From positions 1-64,000 of the forward strand of contig JBGPHD010000001.1 in NCBI GenBank assembly GCA_041484135.1: a stretch of 64,000 nt of DNA, given 5' to 3'. The DNA is from JACORV01 sp041484135 (GTDB lineage Bacteria; Gemmatimonadota; Gemmatimonadetes; Gemmatimonadales; JACORV01). Under the pieces are notes generated by a model. That model made no database searches. It worked only from the letters and a program-made list of their open reading frames with translations, and was not told the origin of the DNA. Of the stretch, positions 10,072-15,704 are shown piece by piece. Position numbers and translations under genes: made by a program. The first letter of the stretch is position 1. Each line of letters starts with the position of its first letter.

Positions 10072-10100
10072 AAGCTAGAGCCGCCCGCGGGTGGCAGCAA
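10072..10100 (-). promoter_or_regulatory. Predicted promoter of the kinase-regulator-kinase operon
   Basis: On this strand TTGCTG (10100-10095) and TAGCTT (10077-10072) are separated by 17 bases. Only eight bases separate the -10 from the ATG at 10063, so the transcript would start at or very near the start codon. The same -35 sequence occurs ahead of the PD40 gene at 26226. Confidence 0.5.
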
Positions 10101-10131
10101 GCAGCGGGCGCGGCGCGGGGTCTCGGGACGC

Positions 10132-10704
10132 CTACGTCTGCTGGGGCGGGCCCCCCCGGCGCCGGCGGCCGAGCGGCGACTGGAAGCGCATGGTGACCTG
10201 GGCGTGGGTGTTCGTCGCGTCACCGACGAACCACGCGGGCCCGGCCAGAATCGCGAAGTTCTGGTCGAGCCGCCCGCCGCCGCCGAACGAGAGGCCGAGG
10301 AGCACGGCGCCGGTGCCGCGGACGTTCCCCTGAGGGAGCGGCGAGTTGAAGTCCTTCGACACACCCACTTCGAGGACGCCGACCAGCCGCGCGTAGGAGA
10401 GGTCGTTCTCCTGCCCCACCGAGGCGATCGTGGCGAGCGGACGGCGGAAGGTGCCGACGACGGAGGTGAAGAACCCGGTGGACCCACCCACCAGCACCGC
10501 CTGGTCCTGGACGAAGCCGCCCACGCGCAGCATCGCGCCGACGGTCTGCCCCGGCGTGCCGCCCACCGCGCGCAGCAGGCCGATCTCGACCCCGGACGGC
10601 TGCCAGTTGCCGCCGGTGAAGCCGGTGACCCCGACCGTGTAGCCGCGCTGCTGGGCGGCGAGCACGGAAGGGATGATCAGGGCGAGCACGGCGAGTCGGG
10701 TCAT
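10132..10704 (-). CDS. Small secreted protein, probably outer-membrane beta-barrel-like
   Basis: Protein of 190 residues starting at ATG 10704, chosen because it opens a typical signal peptide (TRLAVLALIIPSVLAAQQ, cleavage near AAQ); the frame stays open further upstream, but that part is Arg/Pro-rich and unlike coding sequence. The mature part has alternating hydrophobic/glycine strands (EIGLLRAVGG, GAMLRVGGFV, NFAILAGPAWFVG) and ends in an Arg/Gly-rich tail. This pattern fits a small beta-barrel of the OM-protein type common in high-GC Gram-negatives. No specific family was recognised. It stands alone, 69 bases upstream of the HK operon start. Confidence 0.65.
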   Translation of the reverse strand: MTRLAVLALIIPSVLAAQQRGYTVGVTGFTGGNWQPSGVEIGLLRAVGGTPGQTVGAMLRVGGFVQDQAVLVGGSTGFFTSVVGTFRRPLATIASVGQENDLSYARLVGVLEVGVSKDFNSPLPQGNVRGTGAVLLGLSFGGGGRLDQNFAILAGPAWFVGDATNTHAQVTMRFQSPLGRRRRGGPPQQT

Positions 10705-10879
10705 GGCGGCCTCGGGATGAGTCCGCGCGGCGCGCGGGCACCGGAAGATACCTCGGAACGCCGGGGCGAGTTCCGCGCCGCGCGCCTTCAGGCGAGATTC
10801 CGGGGAACCGGGCGCGCCGCGGCGTCGTTCCGGCAAGGCATGGAGCACGAGCGATCATCCGGGGATCGAGGTCAGCGAC

Positions 10880-11575
10880 GTGAGGATCCGCAGTCTGCTG
10901 CTGGTGGTCGCGTTCGTGGGCCTGGTCCTGGCCGGCCGGTATCTCGGCCGCTACCTGCCCGGCTTCGCCGAGTGGGTGAACGGCTTCGGTCCGTGGGGCT
11001 GGCTGGTGTTCATCGCGGCGTACACGGCCGGCTGTGTGTTGCTGGCGCCGGCCTCGCTGATGATGCTCGCCGCGGGCGCGGTGTTCGGCGCGGCGCAGGG
11101 GGTCGTGGTGGCGTGGCTCGCCGCGTCGCTGGGCGCGATCGCGTCGTTCCTGGTGGCCCGCCATGTCGCGCGGGGCGCCGTCGAGCGGTACCTGGCGCGC
11201 CATCCCCACTTCGCCGCGCTCGACGAGGCGCTCGCGCGCGAAGGATGGCAGCTGGTCATCCTGCTCCGCCTCTCGCCGGTCTTCCCCTACAACCTGCTCA
11301 ACTACGCGCTCGGCCTCTCACGGGTCTCGTTCGGCGCGTATGTGGTGGCGCTGCTCGGCCTGATCCCCGCCACCTTCCTGCTGGTGTCCTCGGGCGCCAT
11401 CGCGGGCGACGTGGCGGCGGTCGCGGGCGGCGTGCGCCTGACGCACGGGTGGCCGTACTACACCGTGCTCCTCCTCGGCATCGCCGCGACGGTCGTCGCG
11501 AGCTTCCGCGTCACCCGCGTGGCCCGCCGGGCGCTCGCCGCCACCCCCGGCGCGGAGGCCCCTCCGCGCGCCTGA
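10880..11575 (+). CDS. TVP38/TMEM64-family (DedA-like) membrane protein
   Basis: Integral membrane protein of 231 residues with about six hydrophobic stretches. The central signature is the SNARE-associated/VTT segment: LLAPASLMMLAAGAVFG (about 52-68) followed by SLGAIASFLVARHVARG and LLRLSPVFPYNLLNYALG (about 130-147). The family is linked to lipid scrambling and envelope homeostasis; its function here is inferred. GTG at 10880 follows GAGGT (10868-10872) at seven bases. It is divergent from the small secreted protein at 10704, leaving a 175-base region in which no convincing promoter could be fixed. Confidence 0.85.
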   Translation: MRIRSLLLVVAFVGLVLAGRYLGRYLPGFAEWVNGFGPWGWLVFIAAYTAGCVLLAPASLMMLAAGAVFGAAQGVVVAWLAASLGAIASFLVARHVARGAVERYLARHPHFAALDEALAREGWQLVILLRLSPVFPYNLLNYALGLSRVSFGAYVVALLGLIPATFLLVSSGAIAGDVAAVAGGVRLTHGWPYYTVLLLGIAATVVASFRVTRVARRALAATPGAEAPPRA

Positions 11576-11587
11576 GCCCGGCGTTTC

Positions 11588-11616
11588 TTGCGCTTTCCCG
11601 GCGGCCCGCCGATGAT
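11588..11616 (+). promoter_or_regulatory. Predicted promoter of the ECF sigma gene
   Basis: TTGCGC (11588-11593), a 17-base spacer and GATGAT (11611-11616), which matches four of six -10 bases. The GTG start at 11623 follows after six bases, again predicting a leaderless message. An ECF-type autoregulatory promoter was looked for but not recognised. Confidence 0.35.
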
Positions 11617-11622
11617 GCGGAC

Positions 11623-12228
11623 GTGGCATCCCCCCTCGAGTTCGAAGCGCTCCTCGCCCCGCTGCTCGACCGGGCGTACGGACTCGCGCTGCACCTGACG
11701 CGGGACCGCGCCGACGCGGAGGACCTGGTGCAGGAGGCCGCCCTGCTGGCGTTCCGCGGCTTCCAGGGCTTCACGCCGGGAACGAACTTCCGCGCCTGGT
11801 TCTTCCGCATCCTCACCAACGCCTTCATCACGTCGCACCGGCGGAAGAAGCACGAACCCGAGACGGTGCCGCTCGACGACGCGCCGAATGCGTACCTCCA
11901 GCGGCGCGCGCACGAAGTGGTCGCCGATGGCACCGGACGGCCGGGCCTCACCGGCGGCGAGCTGGCGTCGGCGGTGATCGGCAAGCTGGAGACGGAACAG
12001 GTGGAGGCGGCGATCGCGGCGCTGCCCGAGGAGTTCCGGGCGGCGAGCGCGCTCTACTTCCTGGCGGACCTCTCCTACCGGGAGATCGGCGAGAGCCTCG
12101 GCGTGCCGATCGGGACGGTGCGCTCGCGGCTGCACCGCGGCCGGGCGCTCCTCCAGCGGCAGCTGTGGCGCCTCGCGGAGGACCACGGCCTGGTGGCCGC
12201 CGCCGCGAGAGGAGGCGGGGACCGATGA
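11623..12228 (+). CDS. ECF RNA polymerase sigma factor (SigR/RpoE-like)
   Basis: Sigma factor of 201 residues. Region 2 spans about 10-80 (YGLALHLTRDRADAEDLVQE, then NFRAWFFRILTNAFIT), region 4 about 125-185 with the helix-turn-helix LSYREIGESLGVPIGTVRSR. The FRILTNAFI..RRKK pattern is like the SigR group that is partnered by zinc anti-sigma factors, and such a gene follows directly with an ATGA overlap. The linker contains a 20-residue insertion (about 95-115). GTG at 11623 is the best start; no ribosome site is visible, consistent with a leaderless transcript. It likely controls a stress regulon, perhaps thiol-oxidative. Confidence 0.88.
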   Translation: MASPLEFEALLAPLLDRAYGLALHLTRDRADAEDLVQEAALLAFRGFQGFTPGTNFRAWFFRILTNAFITSHRRKKHEPETVPLDDAPNAYLQRRAHEVVADGTGRPGLTGGELASAVIGKLETEQVEAAIAALPEEFRAASALYFLADLSYREIGESLGVPIGTVRSRLHRGRALLQRQLWRLAEDHGLVAAAARGGGDR

Positions 12229-12464
12229 GCCCGAGCCGGCTGACTTGCGCCGAGACCTTCGCGCGGCTCGACGACTACGTGGACCGCGAGCTCGCGCCCG
12301 ACGAGGTGCGCGAGGTGGTGGCCCACCTGGAGTCGTGCGTGGTGTGCGCGGGGGAGTTCGAGATCGAGCGGCGGCTGCTGGACGACATCCGCGGGAAGCT
12401 GCGCCGCGTCAGGGCGCCGGCGGACCTGATGGCGAAGGTGTCCTCGCGCCTGCGGGCGGAGTAG
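12225..12464 (+). CDS. Zinc-binding anti-sigma factor (ZAS/RsrA-like)
   Basis: Small protein of 79 residues with the ZAS motif H34-x3-C38-x2-C41 (HLESCVVC) and an additional Cys8, the same set of ligands used by RsrA, in which an oxidised Cys pair releases the sigma factor. No membrane helix is present, so it is a cytoplasmic anti-sigma factor. ATG at 12225 overlaps the sigma stop (ATGA) and has GAGGAGG at 12208-12214. Its last 56 bases overlap the convergent hydrolase gene. Redox sensing is inferred from the cysteine pattern. Confidence 0.85.
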   Translation: MSPSRLTCAETFARLDDYVDRELAPDEVREVVAHLESCVVCAGEFEIERRLLDDIRGKLRRVRAPADLMAKVSSRLRAE

Positions 12465-13770
12465 CGCCGCCGGCGATCGTGTCGGCAACGCGCTCCAGGA
12501 TGGCGGGGGTCCGGTAGTACTCGCTGTGCTGGGGATGGATCTCCAGGAAGGTCTTCTTGAGGCCGAGGCCGAGACTGTGGCGGAGCGAGGCGACCCGCCG
12601 CTCCACGCCCTTGAGGCCCGCCGCCTCGGCCGGATGGGGAGGCCGGAGCGGGGCGCCGGCGAGGTGGACCTCGAGCATCGCCTCGGTGAAATCGGCCCGC
12701 TCGATCAGGGTCGTGGGGTAGGCGCGGCTGGTGTCGAGGTCCGCCATCTCGTGGTCGAAGAAGAGCACCCGGAGCCACGGGAACCCGAAGGCGATCCGCT
12801 CCATCACCGTCTCGAGCACGCGCAGCAGGACGCCCACCACCACCGGGCGCACGAACAGCCATTCCATGGCCCGGCCCCAGCCCGAGAACGCTTCGCCGAT
12901 CCACTCCTCGTAGACCTTGCGCGGCGCCGCCGACGCGTGGAACAGCAGGTCCGCCTCGTCCTGGTGGCTGGTGACGAGGAGCACCCGGTGGCCGTCGAGG
13001 CTGGCCAGCAGGCGCTGCGGCTCGGGGCCGTACGCCTGGCCGTACCGGCGCCCGCGCGCGACCTGCATCGGGTAGTACGCGGCCCGCCAGAGCAGATCGC
13101 CTAACGCCGCGAGGATGGCGAAGACCCAGCGGGACACGACCATCACCCCGAACAGCGCGGCCACCAGCCAGGGCCAGCCCACCACGGCGCCGACGTGCAC
13201 CTCGGCGCAGGTGCCCATGAGCGGGCAGATGAGACGGGGGAAGTCCGGCAGGAAGAGCCGCGAGAGGATCACGGTGGTGAGGCCGAGCGCGGCGGCGAGG
13301 ATGAGGAAAGCGACGAGGAACCGGAACGGCCGCAGCGAGGCCTTGAACTCGAGGAGCGGCGTGCCCAGGCAGACCACGCGGCGGAACCGGACCTCCGGCA
13401 CGCTCGCGAGGCGCCGCACGGCCTCCAGGACGACGTTGCCCCCGTGCGAGTGCGCGACCGCGCTCACCTCGAGCGGCGCCTCCGCCGTCGCGCCCACTCG
13501 GCGCGCCGTCTCGCGCAGGGCGTCGGCGAGACGCTTGGACCCCGCGACGCGCGCCGCGTGGGTGTTGTCCCCCGACCAGGCGAAGGCATCCGGCGGGAGC
13601 CCCACCACCGCGGCCGGGCGCCACACCGTGCCCGTCATCCCGCGCCGGGCGAGCGCCTCCTCGAGCTGGTCCGCGAACGACGGGCCCCCGCCCGCCGGCG
13701 AGGGCCGCCACCACGACGACTCCGCCGCGAAGGCGCCGTGCACGACGATGGTGAGGGTGGAGGTGTTCAG
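12409..13770 (-). CDS. Membrane-associated alpha/beta hydrolase
   Basis: Protein of about 453 residues. The N-terminus has the hydrolase strand and oxyanion loop (TLTIVVHGAF), a nucleophile elbow AHSHGG (about residue 103-108) and hydrophobic stretches in the middle (about 140-220 and 285-310) that look like membrane segments, which suggests a lipase/esterase anchored in the inner membrane. Start choice is difficult: the conserved part begins at a CTG (13770) that overlaps the preceding stop as CTGA; the nearest canonical in-frame start is GTG at 13836, which would overlap the upstream lipoprotein gene by 70 bases. The 3' end overlaps the convergent anti-sigma gene by 56 bases. Confidence 0.75.
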   Translation of the reverse strand: MNTSTLTIVVHGAFAAESSWWRPSPAGGGPSFADQLEEALARRGMTGTVWRPAAVVGLPPDAFAWSGDNTHAARVAGSKRLADALRETARRVGATAEAPLEVSAVAHSHGGNVVLEAVRRLASVPEVRFRRVVCLGTPLLEFKASLRPFRFLVAFLILAAALGLTTVILSRLFLPDFPRLICPLMGTCAEVHVGAVVGWPWLVAALFGVMVVSRWVFAILAALGDLLWRAAYYPMQVARGRRYGQAYGPEPQRLLASLDGHRVLLVTSHQDEADLLFHASAAPRKVYEEWIGEAFSGWGRAMEWLFVRPVVVGVLLRVLETVMERIAFGFPWLRVLFFDHEMADLDTSRAYPTTLIERADFTEAMLEVHLAGAPLRPPHPAEAAGLKGVERRVASLRHSLGLGLKKTFLEIHPQHSEYYRTPAILERVADTIAGGATPPAGARTPSPSGPPAP

Positions 13771-14339
13771 GGTCGGCGCGCGGCCAGCGGGCGCCCGGCG
13801 ATCTCGTTGGTGAAGGTGAGGCCCGCGATCCGCCACTCGCCGCGCTGCTGCATGAGGTGGAAGGCGTCGACCCCGTAGTGGGTCCGCACCGAATCGCGGG
13901 TGGCGCCGAACCGCGCCTCGACCACCACCCACGCGGTGGCCAGCGGGCCGTAGGTCGCGACCTCGATGCGGACCGGCTCCTCCGCGAAGACGGCCAGGCG
14001 GTCCGGCCCCGCGGGCGCCCGCCGGATGAACTCCTCCGCGGTCACGACCTCCACGCGCTCGGCGGACTCGCCGGGCGGGGTCCAACTGGTGGTGATGACC
14101 CCGCCGCGCCAGAAGCTCTCGCGGAGGCCGGCCCAATCACGCGCGCTGAGGCGCCGGTAGTACGCGCGCACCGCCTCCTCGACCTCGCCCGCCGCGATCG
14201 AATCGCGTTCGACGGCCGCCAGCGAGTCGGCCACGGTCCGCGCGCCGGGCGGCCGGCCCGAGGCGGCGCGCTCGACGCGCACCAGCTTCCCGCAGCCGGA
14301 GAGCGCGAGGGCGAGCAACAGAGGACGTGCGGTTCGCAT
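13767..14339 (-). CDS. Lipoprotein with SnoaL/DUF4440-like domain
   Basis: Predicted lipoprotein of 190 residues. ATG at 14339 gives a short signal peptide with lipobox ALSGC (Cys17). The mature part carries a helix (VEEAVRAYYRRLSARDWAGL) and a beta-rich region (WVVVEARFG, FHLMQQRGEWRIAGLTFTNE), the pattern of nuclear-transport-factor-2-like folds such as SnoaL/DUF4440. These domains bind small ligands or act as accessory subunits; no catalytic role is implied. It precedes the hydrolase with coupled translation, so both may act at the envelope. Confidence 0.75.
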   Translation of the reverse strand: MRTARPLLLALALSGCGKLVRVERAASGRPPGARTVADSLAAVERDSIAAGEVEEAVRAYYRRLSARDWAGLRESFWRGGVITTSWTPPGESAERVEVVTAEEFIRRAPAGPDRLAVFAEEPVRIEVATYGPLATAWVVVEARFGATRDSVRTHYGVDAFHLMQQRGEWRIAGLTFTNEIAGRPLAARRP

Positions 14340-14346
14340 CCGCGCG

Positions 14347-14356
14347 GAATATATTC
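14347..14356. promoter_or_regulatory. AT-rich palindrome between divergent genes
   Basis: GAATATATTC is a perfect 10-base palindrome and the most AT-rich spot in the 46-base gap between the lipoprotein start (14339, leftward) and the aminotransferase start (14386, rightward). It contains a TATATT -10-like hexamer on both strands. No matching -35 was found, so its role as a shared core promoter or operator is tentative. Confidence 0.35.
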
Positions 14357-14385
14357 GCGTTCGACCCCACCGCGAGGCACCGCTC

Positions 14386-15690
14386 ATGCTCGACCGCCGC
14401 GCCTTCCTCGGCTCCGCCGCTCTCAGTGCCCTCGCCGCCGGCCGCGGCCGCGCCACGCCGGCGCCCCAAGCACCCCAGGCACCCCGCGGGCAATGGCCGC
14501 CCGCCGTCTTCCAGGACGACGAGGCGTATTGGCGGACCCTGCGCCGGGAATTCCTCATGCCGCCTGACGAGGCGTTCTTCAACACCGGGACCATCGGCAG
14601 CTCGCCGCGCGTCGTGATCGACGCGGTGACGAACCACATGACCCAGGTGGACGCCACGGTCGCGCACTGGGACTACCGCCCGGAGCACCCGGATTACTTC
14701 GCCGGTTACCGCCCCGAGCTGGAGCTGCGCGGGAAACTCGCCACCCTGGTCGGCGCGAGCGCGGAGGAGGTCGCGCTCACCCAGAACGCCACCTTCGGGG
14801 CGAGCTACGTGGCCAACGGCCTCGATCTGCATCCGGGCGACGAGGTGATCCTCACCAACCAGGAGCACGTGGGGTGCGAGTCGCCCTGGCAGCTCAAGGC
14901 CAAGCGGTACGGCATCTACGTGAAGAAGGTGGTGGTCCCGGTCCCGCCCCAGAATCCCCAGCAGCTGATCGACCTCTTCGTGAACGCGACCACGCCGCAG
15001 ACCAAGGTGTGGGCCATCCCGCACCTCACCTCGCAGCTCGCCATCCGCTTCCCGGTGGTGGAACTCTGCCGCCTGGCGCGCGAGCGGGGGATCATCTCGG
15101 TGATCGACGGGGCGCAGTGCTGCGGGCATCTCGAGCTCGACCTGCACGCGATGGGGTGCGACACCTACTTCGGGTCGCCTCACAAGTGGCTGCTCGCCCC
15201 GCAGGGATGCGGGTTCCTCTACGTGAGCCGGGAACGCCTGCCCCACCTCTGGGCGACCATCGCGTCGGGGCAATGGGACAACTATCACGACGGCGCGTAC
15301 CGGCTGATGCAGGTGGGGACCGGCAACCTGTCGCTGCTCAAGGGCTACGAGGCGGCGATCGACTTCCACACCCGGATCGGTCCCTCACGCGTCGCGCAGC
15401 GCATCCTCGCGCTCGCCGACCGGTTGCGGGCAGGCCTGCGGCAGATCCCCCAGGTGACGATCAACTCGCCGCAGCATCCGGAGCTGGTGTCGGGGACCAC
15501 GGTCTGGAGCCTCGCCGGCTATCACGCGCCGGAACTGATGGACCAGTTGTGGACGCGGACCAAGGTGCGCTGCCGGTCGATGGGGGATCCCTGGGGGGTG
15601 CGGCAGTGCTGTCACATCTACAACGCGCCCGAGGAAGTGGACCGGACCCTGGAGACGGCGCGGCGCCTGGCCACGGAGCGGCGCGCCTGA
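14386..15690 (+). CDS. Tat-exported class V aminotransferase-fold PLP protein
   Basis: Protein of 434 residues. It opens with a Tat signal (DRRAFLGSAALSALAAG), so it should be folded with PLP in the cytoplasm and then exported. The body is an aminotransferase class V fold like isopenicillin N epimerase: EVALTQNATFG (about 125-135), the PLP-phosphate Asp/Gln region VIDGAQCCGH and the Schiff-base Lys in GSPHKWLL (about residue 267). Role could be a desulfurase-, epimerase- or lyase-like reaction on an envelope substrate; not resolved. It is divergent from the lipoprotein and converges on the hydrolase at 15705 with a 14-base gap. Confidence 0.82.
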   Translation: MLDRRAFLGSAALSALAAGRGRATPAPQAPQAPRGQWPPAVFQDDEAYWRTLRREFLMPPDEAFFNTGTIGSSPRVVIDAVTNHMTQVDATVAHWDYRPEHPDYFAGYRPELELRGKLATLVGASAEEVALTQNATFGASYVANGLDLHPGDEVILTNQEHVGCESPWQLKAKRYGIYVKKVVVPVPPQNPQQLIDLFVNATTPQTKVWAIPHLTSQLAIRFPVVELCRLARERGIISVIDGAQCCGHLELDLHAMGCDTYFGSPHKWLLAPQGCGFLYVSRERLPHLWATIASGQWDNYHDGAYRLMQVGTGNLSLLKGYEAAIDFHTRIGPSRVAQRILALADRLRAGLRQIPQVTINSPQHPELVSGTTVWSLAGYHAPELMDQLWTRTKVRCRSMGDPWGVRQCCHIYNAPEEVDRTLETARRLATERRA

Positions 15691-15704
15691 ACTGACTGGA
15701 GAGC

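Noticed and set aside
10057..11622. A 723-codon frame leading into the sigma factor
   Set aside because: The first ~520 codons are Arg/Gly/Pro-rich and antisense to or overlapping clear genes; only the last 201 codons are a sigma factor.
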